DNA of 64,000 nucleotides from Paratinospora sagittata (taxonomy: Eukaryota > Streptophyta > Magnoliopsida > Ranunculales > Menispermaceae). The notes beneath the pieces were generated by a model. It did no database searches. It was not told the origin of the DNA and saw only the letters and a program-made list of their open reading frames with translations. A program made the translations under genes and the position numbers. Below, in pieces: positions 49,301 to 60,574 of the stretch (its first letter is position 1; each line of letters starts with the position of its first letter). The stretch is from the NCBI GenBank assembly GCA_035771175.1, contig CM069602.1, positions 6,390,001-6,454,000 of the forward strand. The letters are read 5' to 3'.

Positions 49301-52300
49301 GAATAAAGAAGTTCTTGAGGTTTCTAGTCAACATGATCATGCTTTAGATGAAGTTAATAAATTAATAATGACAATCCATGGTGATCTCGGATGGAGAAAA
49401 CAAGATCTTAGGGCCTGTTTGGTATCCAATTTAAAAATAGCTTTTTAAAACAAGTTTTAAAAAGTTAATTTTTAGAAAACAAGGGAAACAACATTTTTTG
49501 CATTCTTGTTTTTTTCACAAATTTTAAAGTCAAATTTAAAAACAGTTATTCAATATTTTGAAAATAACTCAACCAAACAAGTTTTTGGAGAATCTTGGAT
49601 TTAAAAACATAATACTATTTTAAAATCCTATAGCATATGGGACCTTAGTTTCTTTTTACTTTTCATTTTCAGTTGGTATCATATTAGCAACTTCATGTTT
49701 TTTATTTCATTACCTGGCTACATAATTAGCTTTAGTTGGTTTTTGGCATTCTATGTGGTATTCTGAAATATCTATCAAGGGTAAATGGTCACAACTCATG
49801 CTCAAAATTTCTAATTAGAAACTTGTATGTTTTCTAAGTTGGCAAATAAAAAAATATAACAGAGAACCTTCTTAAACTAGAAGGTTGAAGCATTATGATT
49901 GACAATCTATGACACACAAAAACATGTCTTTTATTTCCTGTAAGAATAGCATGAAGCACTCAAATTTCATGAATCACAATATTTTTTTAGAATTCATTAT
50001 GAGATTTAGAAGGATTGGGGAGTTCAGATATTTTTTCCCCCTTGAAAGTAAATCAAAATGATAAGATACATAGGTTCAAATCAGAATTCTTATAACCATG
50101 GGGAAGGGGATGATTAGCCTCATGTGATCTCTAATAGAGATAACTCTAGCAAGTCAAACTTAAAAATAATTAACCAATTGTAATATGGCTGTGCTGAAAC
50201 AAAGGACTTGAACATACCTTAGCTCCTTCATCTCCAATAAGGTTTCCAGAAAGATTGAGAGTCTTCAGAACAATATTTGATTGAAGAACGCCATCAAAGG
50301 CTTTGAGTCCAGCGGCAGTAATATCATTAGCAGAAAAATCCACTTCCTCTGCAGCCTGAAAGTATTGGATTAAAAAAGATCAATGCATTTTAGTAGATAT
50401 GCAAGGCATGGAAAAGCTCAAGATGGTGACATTCAGAGATTTTCAACTTTCAACTTTTAGGAGTGCTAGTAATAGGATGGAATTGTATATAATACAGAAG
50501 GTCAAACTAGATTATGGAAAAAAGCTATATAATACAGAAGGTCAAACCTGGTTGTAACCCAAACTCTCAGCAAGAAAAAAGAGCCCATCATCCCCAAACT
50601 TCAGACCTATAAGAAACTTTTTATTGGTAAACCAAAAATCTCGTGAACCATTGCATGATGAAATTTAAGATTTGCTATGAAACTGGCAAAACGTTTACAC
50701 CATCAAAGAATTGAGATTAAGAAAACCAACGGATGTATAAAAAATGAGTCCGATTTATATTAGTTTGATATTAGGTCAGGTTCTCTGCTCAACAGATGCA
50801 TAATAAATCAGGCATCACTAATAAAGTACAGAAAGCAATAACTCTAACTAAGCTGTCAAAGCTCTCAATCAGAATGCATTCGTAATGACTATAGTTAATT
50901 GTTACTCAACTTTGACTGGCATGACTGCAGACTGCTAAATCTCAAAGTTCCCAATAAAATGCACGACCAAATTAGGATTTCCCATTAATAATTTCATCCC
51001 TCATCTTTCAATCAACAAAAAATACCTGACATGTTAACACTGCTGAAAGATCTAAGTTCTTTGGCGAAGTCATTAAGCTTTTCTTTCTTCTCTCTACGAT
51101 CTTTTTCATCCTTGAAACTGAGACCTGATGACAAATTTGTACCAGGTGCAAAGGACCACTTTATTCCTGGAAGTGAAAACTTATTCTCCCCAGACGATGA
51201 AGATTCCCCCCTCGATTTTGGCACAAGTAACTTTTCAACCAACTTCCAAAGAACTGTCACCAAAAATAATCAATCAATTTTGGTAAGATATTTATTTCCT
51301 AGTTAAACTATATTTGGACCACCAACAGTGTGACTTTAAAGTACTGAGACAGCAGCATTCTATATTGCTAACCATTATATAAGAATCTAATTAACAACAT
51401 AGAGACTGAAACACAACAAGATATGAACTCCACGATAAGAATTACATTACACTTTGTCACTTGCAAGACATTGGTGACAGCAGGATAGTGAAGGCAATGG
51501 CTAGGCCACTGCCAGTCCAAACTACTGGATGGTATAATACTCAATAGCAAGCTTTTCAAAAATTTTAAGAAGTTTGGGCTTAATTAAAATTTACTAAAAA
51601 AACTGATAATTGGTTGTACTTTAAACTAAGTACTAGAAAAGGTATGAAAAAGAATTTTGCCCGCTTTCATTCATTACCTACTATTTCTTTTCTTTTTCTC
51701 AAACCTAAACCCAAAAATCCTATAATTAGTATGAATTTAAAAGATAATAATTAGTGTGTACTCCAATTGATTTGGAAAAATAGAAAAGATAAAGAGTTTC
51801 AACATTTGCAGTAATATCTAATTTGCATTTTTTCTTTCTCAGGTCAATTCATTCTTTTTACTGGCTCAAAGGGTTACTCAGAAGTTTGATTGAGCAAATA
51901 ACTAAGTAATAATATGAGTTATACTTGTATGGTTCCCCTTATTCAAACCTGAAAGTTGTGTGAAACAATTTCCTATTTTGGCTGCATTTGTAACAATGTA
52001 ATTAGAAAATGATTCATCAATTGTGATTGCAATCATGCTAGGTTCTAACTAAAAGTGATTCATGATAGCTTGTCGATGATCTCATTATTTATTATGACCA
52101 TGTCCATTTATAGACATAATTACACATGTAAAAATGTAATTAACTTATTGCATCATATCATACTTTAGTACCTTCAATAACTAAAGATTTTACCAATTAG
52201 AAGGTTAAGGAAAAAACATGCAATTAAGAGACCAACAAGAGCAAAGTAGTGATCAAACACAAGATTGTTAGTAATCACTTGACCTAAAAGCTATAGTTGA

Positions 52301-53302
52301 TATCTAAAGACCCAATATATGAACGCTCCCCCTCGCGTGCATGATGGCACGTGGCTTAGATTTATAATAGGGAGGAAAGACAAAATTTATAAACACACAA
52401 TATGCTTGTGAAGAGGTTTAAATACTAGACCTCTAGAATAAAACTTGCTCTGACCCCATGTTAGAAACTGGTTGACCTGAAAGCTATAGGTGATAAGTAG
52501 AGGCCCAACCATATATATCAAGCGAGAACATAGATATTAATAACACGAAAGACGACACGTATAAGTAACCATGTGATCTTTTCTCCCTTCAAACAAACAA
52601 AGATAATATTTTGTTCTTTTTTTCTTTTTCTTTTTTTAAATTAAAGCCTTAATTTCATTAGACAACCCAGTTGCCAATTCCCAAAAAGATTGATTCCCAA
52701 TTCCAACCTACAGTTAGTAACCCCAAAATGACTGTCTTGTGTTTCACCAACAAACCAGTAATCAAGCAGTTTAAGTAGAAGGGCATGCGTACATTGATAC
52801 TACACACATAGGTAACAAAGAATATTGTGTATCAAGCAAGGTCATACCGAATGTAACAACAACAAAAACTCCAGCAGGAACAATAAATGAAACAGCATCC
52901 TTAACAGGCGCTAGGGGCAACGATGTTTCCGATTGAGATTGCTTATAAACCCTCCGACCTCCCGCCGCTCTGCGTGAACCTCCTTCTACCCTCGAAGCCG
53001 CCGCCCTAGGAACCAAGCTCCGCAATCTGACGATTCTTCTTCTCGAATTCAATTGGAACAACGCGTTCGGAACTAACACATTGTGCGCTCCGCAATCGGT
53101 CCTAACGAAGAAGAGATTGCGTGACTGTAATTCGTGCCTTCGTGACCACACGGAAATTGATATCTGAAAAATAGAGCAAAGAAGAAAGGGAAGCTGTGAG
53201 AGGCTGTTTGAAAATCAAAGATAAAAGAAGAAGAAGAAGAAGAAGAAGAAGAAAGGGCACCTTTGGACGAGAAGAGACGGAGAGGGTTGAATTGAAACCC
53301 AT
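43353..53302 (-). CDS. EMB2004-like: RNI-like leucine-rich-repeat protein (EMB2004-like)
   Basis: Eighteen exons: 53302-53261, 53163-52848, 51253-51026, 50606-50548, 50355-50218, 48280-48206, 48106-48023, 47901-47840, 47677-47608, 47015-46940, 46776-46646, 44519-44460, 44320-44246, 44155-44051, 43975-43880, 43785-43705, 43615-43514, 43421-43353. They total 1869 bp, 622 residues, in frame, close to Arabidopsis EMB2004 (about 605). The first ~100 residues are Arg/Ser-rich, like a plastid transit region, followed by a hydrophobic helix (VSFIVPAGVFVVVTF) that may span a membrane. The rest is ribonuclease-inhibitor/NOD3-type repeats of about 28 residues (LxLxxNxIGDEGAxALAxxLKxN). Most exons hold about one repeat, so gene structure mirrors repeat structure. 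The Arabidopsis gene is needed for embryo development; its biochemical role is not known to me. Confidence 0.92.
45290..45425 (-). repeat. SINE-like fragment (Au-type) in LRR-gene intron 11
   Basis: In reverse orientation it has CCAATTCGAACCTATGACCA, the complement of a tRNA B box and flank, followed by GGGTCACA, and upstream ATCTTACCCCTGC. This order is that of degenerate Au-like SINEs on the minus strand. Confidence 0.5.
48290..50210. other. Large intron 5 of the LRR gene
   Basis: 1.9 kb AT-rich intron. It contains a TATG/TACG microsatellite at 49077-49112 and a run of long A/T strings near 49430-49630 with AAAACAAG, AAAACAGTT and TTTTTAG repeats, probably an old short element. No exon or coding TE was recognised. 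Confidence 0.45.
52266..52545 (-). mobile_element. TRIM retroelement copy A (LRR-gene intron 2)
   Basis: Two direct terminal repeats (about 52266-52323 and 52459-52545) share TTGACCT, AAAGCTATAG and GGCCCAA-like strings. Next to the right repeat, on the minus strand, is TGGGGTCAGAGC (52458-52447), a tRNA-Met primer site. Next to the left repeat is a purine run (GAGGGGGAG on the minus strand) as polypurine tract. The whole is about 280 bp with no coding sequence, fitting a terminal-repeat retrotransposon in miniature. It is transcribed in the same direction as the host gene. Confidence 0.75.
53226..53255. repeat. (GAA)n microsatellite in LRR-gene intron 1
   Basis: About ten GAA units, lying in the first intron; on the gene strand it is (TTC)n just after the exon 1 donor. 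Confidence 0.9.
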
Positions 53303-55970
53303 GGATGAGAAGATTGAGTTAAGAAAACATGTAGTTTGATGCTGGAGATTGACAAGGAGTAGAGATAGCAGCGGTTCTGGAACTCCAAGGGGCCTAAGAG
53401 GGGTTTTTGAGCCACGTAGTCTAATCTTCTGGGCCCACTTTCTTGTTAAAATGTTAGGGTTTACATATTGATTTGGAAAATGTATTATGCGTCGTGTCTA
53501 TAGTTAAATATATAGGAAAATAAAATGAAGAGAGTCGTACTTTGTCGATTTAATTCTGCAATTAATAAGATAAATATTTAAACATATTTAGGTGGTGCTA
53601 TTAACTTTAATTGTAATATTTTTTTTAAATAGAAGATAATTTTTTAAAAAAGTATTTTTAGATAAAAAGAATATATCTTTTTGGGACTATTTAGCACCCA
53701 GGATTGGACATGATAGGACTAATGTGTTTGGTAGTGAGGTGGAATGAGATAAAAATTATCTCACCTCACTATTTTATCATGTTCCAGAGGGATAAAGTCA
53801 TTCCATGATGTTATCCCGGCCCTTTTTTATAATATATAAATGTAATTTAAAAAAATTAAAAAATTTATTTAATTAATTTGTATCCTAATCTCATATTTTG
53901 CACCAAACACAAGATATACTATTTTTAATCCAATTTAATCCTATAAAATTAATTTTATCCTATCTTGCGCACCAAACGCACCCTTTATGCTATAATTTGA
54001 ACAAGAATAAGCAAAGAATTTTGGCTACAAAGGGATGTTTATTTTAAAGAAGAAGTTAAATAGAGTTAATAATTTAATGAGCTTGATATTTTTCTCACTA
54101 ACTACTTTGATATTTTTTCATATAGTTCCCACTTAACCACCTCTAGGGCCTTGCAAAACCAAGATTTTGTTTTTTTTTTTAAGTTTAATGTAATTTTAAA
54201 GAAAAATTAAGTTTTTTTATTCCAATCCCAAATGTATTATCAAATACAGAATTATTCTATTTTTAATTCTATTATATTTAATTTAATCTAATTTTATAAA
54301 AATAATTTTATTGTATCCCATGTACGTATACCTAACGAGCCTCTAGACTATTATTTTTAGACCACACACTCACAAGTGATGATTTTCATGGAAGAGAATT
54401 GTTGATAAATAATTACTCGATAATCTCACTTGTGAGATTTAATAAATAATGATTAAAGTTGAATAATTTGATTGAATCGGATTAATATTATATTGAAACG
54501 AATTTCCTTTTGATACAAATGCCATCTAAAAGTAACTTTCAATTGAGTTTTATTTTAAAATAAAATCTAACCTGGTTTACAACAATAGATTAATTATTTA
54601 GATTTTGTGTTGGTTTCATCCCAATGTACATCCACCATATCACTAATTTCGAAATTTTTCCTACCAATCACAAAAACATCTCATGTTGTTTAACAAATTT
54701 CAAAATAAAAAAAAAAATGTTTTATTAGACGTTAATTTGAGCTATTGTTTGCCTCCTATTTACCTTTATTTTATTTTTGATTTTTTTTTTGTACCAAATT
54801 TCCGGCACCCAACATATGTCCTTCTTCCCTTTAGGATGAGAGTAATTCTTTCGGATTACAGGATTTACAGGGACAAAGACACATCTTCCAATAAAAATGA
54901 ATGAGAGTGAGTTCAAACTCGTGATGAGTCTCTTAATCATACTTTATAGTTTGCTCATTGAACAGTGAATCAACCCCTTATTGGTTTCCTATTTACCTTT
55001 AAGTTAGGTGTGATTGTAATTATAAAATGATTTGATACTTCTTACAACTTTATTATCAAATTAGAACATCATGCCGCAAAGCACTCCTCCTTTCAATAGT
55101 GCTCCGGTGAAGTCAACGAGCCTATGCCAATGATCATTAGCTCACCCAATTGGGTATATACCTTACCTCATATTAGGTGAAGACATTAAATCTCCTTAGC
55201 CTCGTATAAGGTAAAAAATTGTTGTGTATCTACTTGGGGATTGTTGCGGCCCTATTGAGTCAGGTACGACGTTTGTTTCTCGATTACCCTTGTTGTCTTT
55301 GATTCAATGATTTGAAATAATTTGTATGTATGAAATGATCGAATGTAATAAATAAAGATGAACAAAAAAAAAAAAGGTGAGCCCAATGTATCCCCACAAA
55401 CTAGAAATTTTTTTCACAAAAAAAAGCTCTAAAAAGCTTTTTGGAGTAAAATAAAAATATTTGGAAATTCAATGTTTAAAAATTCAATAATTAGAGTTTG
55501 AATTATAGAACGTGAAGGCCCGTCAAACTAAACATGGACGAATTTGGCTTTAGGGACAATGGTTCCGCATGTTTCGATTTGCTCAATAATTATTTATTGT
55601 CTCATCCATGTTTCATTGCTTTGTATATATCAAACAGAGAACTTATGCAGAAGTAGCTCTATTTTAAACAAAAAGAAAATAGAAAAGTTGATTTTCATGG
55701 AAAGAAATTGCTAAACTTGATAGAAAAATGCAAATAGGTATATTTGAAGTAGGAAAATGTTAATCTAACTGCAAAAACTACAACTACATCATTAATATCG
55801 TTGGATATACATGCGTTACACATCTCAATAAAAAAGAAAAAGAAAAATAAAAATAAAATGAAATACACAAAACTTCAGATCTTCCTAGAAAGATTGAAAG
55901 AATGTTAGACAACTAATACTCAAGGGAAACAGTCGCAGGATAAAATCAAAAAGAGAATAAAGCATGTAAT
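53303..55970. other. Intergenic: LRR-gene promoter to ILR1-like 3' end
   Basis: AT-rich, no gene supported. 54800-54960 has a weak SINE-like string (GAGTTCAAACTCGTGATGAG). 53680-54000 has strings such as TCACCTCACTATTTTATC and GCACCAAACGCACC seen in short DNA elements, but no clean ends were found. Confidence 0.45.
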
Positions 55971-58480
55971 TCAATAAGATAAGTTTGGAGGATGTTCCCT
56001 TGTCAAATTTACAAGGTATGAATGTGCAAAAGCAGCATGTATTGCAGCACCAATAGGAAGAACATCCTCATCAACAGCAAAAAATGGGCTATGTGCTGGA
56101 TGAGTGTACCCTGCCTTCTCATTCCTGGTTCCAATTAAAAGAAGAGAACCAGGTATCTGGTCCTGGTAGAAAGCAAAATCTTCACTACCCATGTACTGAG
56201 GAGCTATAATTACGTTTGTATCTCCCAAAATCAGAGATGAAACATGCCGGGCATGTTCATAAACTCTCTCATCATTTACAGTTGGAGGAATCCTTGGAAT
56301 TTCTCCCACCAAGAAATCCAATTCAGCTGAACACTGATTTACTGCAGCTTGCTTCATAATAACCTGACACACAGATTTAGTCATATATAAGGCCCTTTTA
56401 TCAGATGATATACGTGATAATCTTGCATAGTCCAAAAGGGAAAAAGTTTAAAATTCATATACATATGATTCTCTCTAAACATTTCATGTGTGTGTGTGTG
56501 TTGAAAATAAAGGAGGTACCTCTTCTATTCTTTGCTTCAATGCATTTAAGCCCTTCTTCTTGAAAGCTCTGAAAGTTCCAGCAATGATAGCTGAATCTGG
56601 AATGACATTGAATGCATTCCCTGCACTGATTTTGGATACAGAAAGCACCTGCAACAAAAAAAACCAGTGTGTTATTGATCACATAATTGCACAGCAAACA
56701 GATTTAATTAATTAGTGTTTCAGTGCTACTACCTAGTTCAACCCAAAAGCTATTGCTAATAAGTGGGGGCCCAGCAATGCATATCAAGCTACAACTAATA
56801 CTTCCAGCCCCATTCTACACGTGGAGAGCCAAAAGAAAATTAGAATAAGAGAAATACTAATTATGTAAATGAAGGAAAAGGAAGAACAGGCTTATTAGGA
56901 ATGGTCTTGACACAAAGGTGGAGAAGTCAAGGAAGCAAAATCAAGGCTCTAATACCATATGTTAGAAACCATTCAACCCAAAAGCTATAGCTAATAAGTG
57001 GAGGCCCAACAATGCATATCAAGCTACTACTAACAGCTATATGGTACTGCAATTACACTTCATAACCATAACTAATAATCAAGATTGAGAATTATACTTG
57101 GGAATCCATAGGATCTGTTTCTCTTGAGACAATGTTCTGTAAGCTGATTATAGAAGTTGCTGCTGCCAAGATAGGATCAATGGTGTCTTGTGGAAGGGCA
57201 GCATGACCACCTTTTCCTCTAATCTTTGCTCTGAAGGCTCCACATCCAGCAAGAAATTCCCCTGCCCTTGATGCAACAACACCAGTGGAGTACTGGGTAG
57301 CTACATGCATGGAAAAGATGGCCTCTACATTTTCAACTGCTCTCTCTTTGATCATTCTAAGGGCTCCTTCGCCTCGTTCCTCTGCCGGTTGAAATATAAG
57401 AGCGACTGTTCCCTACATAGAGATTTAGCAGTAAGGCTAAAATAAATTGATGAATTTAGCTGCTTGAATCTAAAAGGGTAACACTTAAAATATATATATA
57501 TATTTGTTATATTACTTTAAAATTTTCTTGTAATTTAAGTTGCAATACCAATACCTGCAATGTGCTTTCAATGCTCTGTAGTATCCTAGCAGCACCAAGA
57601 AGCATACTAACATGAGCATCATGTCCACAGGCGTGCATTTTCCCATTCACTTTGCTTTTGTGCTCCCACTCAACCATTTCCTAATGAAACATGATTATTA
57701 ATCGCATAGCATCATCAGCAGAGTACAGTGACAGTACTATTTAATTGATCTACAGTGCTAATGGGAAATCCTTAAAAAAAGGAATTAATTGATGTAATAT
57801 ATATTAAGAAGTAAAAAAATGCTATTATTTATTGACTTCCCTCAATGCAGTAAATTCAATTTTCATCCAAACATCCGCTTTTATATCAAAACAATTTTAC
57901 CATTCAATAGATACGTGGTATAAACTTTTTCTAAAAATCAATCTTAATCTAAAAGCTTCACTGACTTTTTTTTCTTTTTTTGTTTTGTTCTTACTTGCAA
58001 TAATTTTCACATTTTTCACTAGGGCCACTGTTCTTGTGATAGCTAAATTATTCATAATAAACAAACCTGAATTGGTAAAGCATCCATATCTGCTCTAAGC
58101 GCTATAAAAGGAGGAGAACCAGACCCAATAAAACCGATTACGCCAGTCTCGGCGACGGGCCACCGATACTTCACACCCATCTGGTCAAGCTCACGCCTGA
58201 TGAGCGCACTCGTCTCGAATTCTTCGAATGCAAGTTCTGGGTTCTCGTGAATCTCTCTTCTTATCTTCTTCAGCCACTGCACCGTGTCCGGGAGATTAGA
58301 AAGTCGAACTATCTCCTCTGTTATCGAAGAATTGGTGCAGTTGTACCGATAAGAAGAACTCATTAATCCGCCCCCTTCTTCTTCTTCTTCAATAAAACAA
58401 GATTGCAGAGAGAAAGCATTTGTGCCCAAGATAACAGCAGCAGTGGAGAAGAAGATAAGAGAAAAGTGCCAGAGATCCAT
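55971..58480 (-). CDS. ILL-like: IAA-amino-acid hydrolase ILR1-like (peptidase M20D)
   Basis: Five exons: 58480-58067, 57680-57555, 57412-57098, 56648-56520, 56363-55971; 1377 bp, 458 residues, in frame. The family releases free auxin or jasmonate from amino-acid conjugates, usually in the ER lumen. An N-terminal signal peptide ([19 protein letters not shown]) is followed by [14 protein letters not shown] and [10 protein letters not shown]. Metal ligands of the M20D family fit Cys156 and His158 in MHACGHDAH, Glu192 in FQPAEE, His216 in SMHV and His419 in AHSPFF. The substrate-loop region [16 protein letters not shown] ([12 protein letters not shown]) is present. The C-terminus ends NLSY and lacks the KDEL/HDEL signal of IAR3 and ILR1. 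A TRIM element sits in intron 3. Its exact orthologue within the ILR1/IAR3/ILL clade was not determined. Confidence 0.95.
56724..57035 (-). mobile_element. TRIM retroelement copy B (ILR1-like intron 3)
   Basis: The right repeat, 56960-57035 (76 bp), starts TGTTAG and ends CTAACA. The left repeat, about 56724-56804, matches it through TTCAACCCAAAAGCTAT and GCAATGCATATCAAGCTAC. Beside the right repeat, on the minus strand, TGGTATTAGAGC (56957-56946) is a tRNA-Met primer site, and a purine-rich GGGGCTGGAAG precedes the other repeat. Total about 310 bp without coding sequence. It is the same family as copy A, since both carry AAAGCTAT and AAGTGGAGGCCCAAC-like strings. Confidence 0.82.
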
Positions 58481-58563
58481 GTGGAATAGTAGTGTTCTTC
58501 TGAAAGAGAAGCCAGCAGAAGAACAGAGACGACCAATTTGATAATAATAATAAGTGAATAGAA

Positions 58564-58573
58564 AATATATAGG
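58564..58573 (-). promoter_or_regulatory. Possible TATA box of the ILR1-like gene
   Basis: On the minus strand it reads CCTATATATT, about 84 bp upstream of the ATG at 58480. Confidence 0.5.
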
Positions 58574-59045
58574 AGAGGAAAGAAGGAACTACTATTCTCC
58601 TCAAATTGAAAAACCTTTGTTTAGATCATCTGAGCTTTCTTTTATCAAGTCAGTGCAGGATATTTCATTTGTTAACAAAAACACATCTCCATTCACTCCT
58701 GTCATTTTCTTGTGTAAAGTCCAAACTTCTCCCACCGCTCAAGTCATAATAGCATCACGTGTTGTTTTTATTTTCTAGACAAAATATTTTAAAAAAAAAA
58801 AACGTTTTGATAGAAGTTAATTGGAAATCTTATCATGTAAAAAGATAAGATCATTTTTGTTACTCGTTGAATTAATATCTGTTACTTGGAATTTTCAAAT
58901 AAAAAGAACATAGGTAGGAATAATCTTAAAGCTAGCCCGTAAAATCTGATTCTGTTGTGGAATAAGATTCCTCTAAATATTTTTTTTTCTTTTTTACTTG
59001 AAATTACAAGGAGAAAATGAGATATAAGAAAAGGAAATTAATGAA

Positions 59046-59048
<3 letters not shown>

Positions 59049-59077
<29 letters not shown>
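59049..59077. repeat. (GA)n microsatellite
   Basis: About 14 GA units, uninterrupted, in the region upstream of the ILR1-like gene. Confidence 0.9.
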
Positions 59078-59082
<5 letters not shown>

Positions 59083-60574
59083 GTGGATAACCAAGAAGAA
59101 GAAGATGCGTCGGTTACGTCGGTAGACCGTAACGTCTTTGTAATTGACGCACATGATGATTTTGAGCCACACGATGCCAGCTAAATACTGGGTCGTTGGG
59201 ACGTGTCGCAATATGAGTGGCCATTTCATTGTCAATTTGCACGTGGGAAAAATTTCCATTTCCATGGCTCACGTGCCGGGGAGGCAAAAAGGGCGTAACT
59301 AAAATTGGAAATGTTTTAAGGAAGCCTTCTAATAATTATTTGGGTTAAATTACATGAAAAAGCCATGCTTTATTTTGTCAAATATTTTGAAGGGGCCCTC
59401 TCGCTGACAACATGCTAAATTACGTAATTCCACACATAACACATTATCGTGATTGGTGGAACAAGTAACACCCTAATAAATGACAAAAATATTAAATAAT
59501 TATGGAAAATGACGTGGTCCACCATACCAACCTTTATCACACAAAACAAAAATGTTCAACAGGTCCAGCTGTGTAAACTCTCATCTATAGAATGGCAACT
59601 GGGATTTAACAAAAAATAGCTTCAAAACTTTAAGAAATGAAATTATTGGTACAAAATTAGATGGGAATTTAGGTCCATGATTTCCCTGGTGTGAAACAGT
59701 TGGAATCAGTTACCATGACCTTCAACCATTTTGGTGGGAAAAAGTGAGGGTGACTTTGCACAGTACCAAAATTAAGATGCCTGTGCGTGTAGTACCGTGT
59801 TTAGTGGACCACTGGCCATAAATTCTAAGAAAATTGGCCTTTCAAGATAGCCGCCTCAGGGCTGTCACCCTCTTCATAATGGCCGAGTACAAGTGGCACC
59901 TGATGTCTGAAGTTCTACAATAAATTAAACCAACTTACTTTGAACATGTTTCTGTTGTCACCTTCACTTCAAATAAAAAGGGTCAAAGAACAGTTGAGCC
60001 TCTCTTTCACAGAGCAGACAAAGTAGGGGAATTGAGAGGAAGAGCTAACAGTTATGTTTCAGAATATGATGGAAGTTCAATTGACAAGATCAGGCTAGTA
60101 GGTCGGTAAACTTTTAACTACTACAGTTCCCTTTCCTCAAGAAAAAGAATTATATATATATATATATATATATGAAGTGATGAGGTTTTATGTAGTTTGC
60201 ATCCGAACTTCAGAGTCAGAACCAGTCACAAACGGTGTACTAGACATGGATATCACTGACACTTGATGGCATAAATCAGAATGAAAATTTGTTTGAAACT
60301 ATCAAGGTGACTGCAATGATCAACTGAAGAACTTAAATATGGTCTTCTATTGCCTTCTATACAGAAGAAAACCAAAAGAATAGAGATTTTTTTCATAAAG
60401 AAGAACCTGATTTTCTCTATCTATTCCATTTTTTCCTATTTAGTTGATGCTAGTGTACATACCTGCTTGGGAACCCTTTCATCATTCCCTTGATGTTTCT
60501 TGAGACTTGCATTTATTAGTTCTATAGGAAAAAGAATGAATTGTTACAGAGGCCAGACCAGAAGCAGTACATGG

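Larger units (their letters stand above)
58481..60574. other. Intergenic: ILR1-like promoter and mannosidase 3' side
   Basis: No gene is supported. It includes a (GA)n microsatellite at 59049-59077 and a (TA)n run at about 60150-60172. Strings such as CACGTGCC (about 59271-59278) and CACGTGGG (59240-59247) contain G-box cores but are over 750 bp from the ILR1-like start. Confidence 0.5.
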
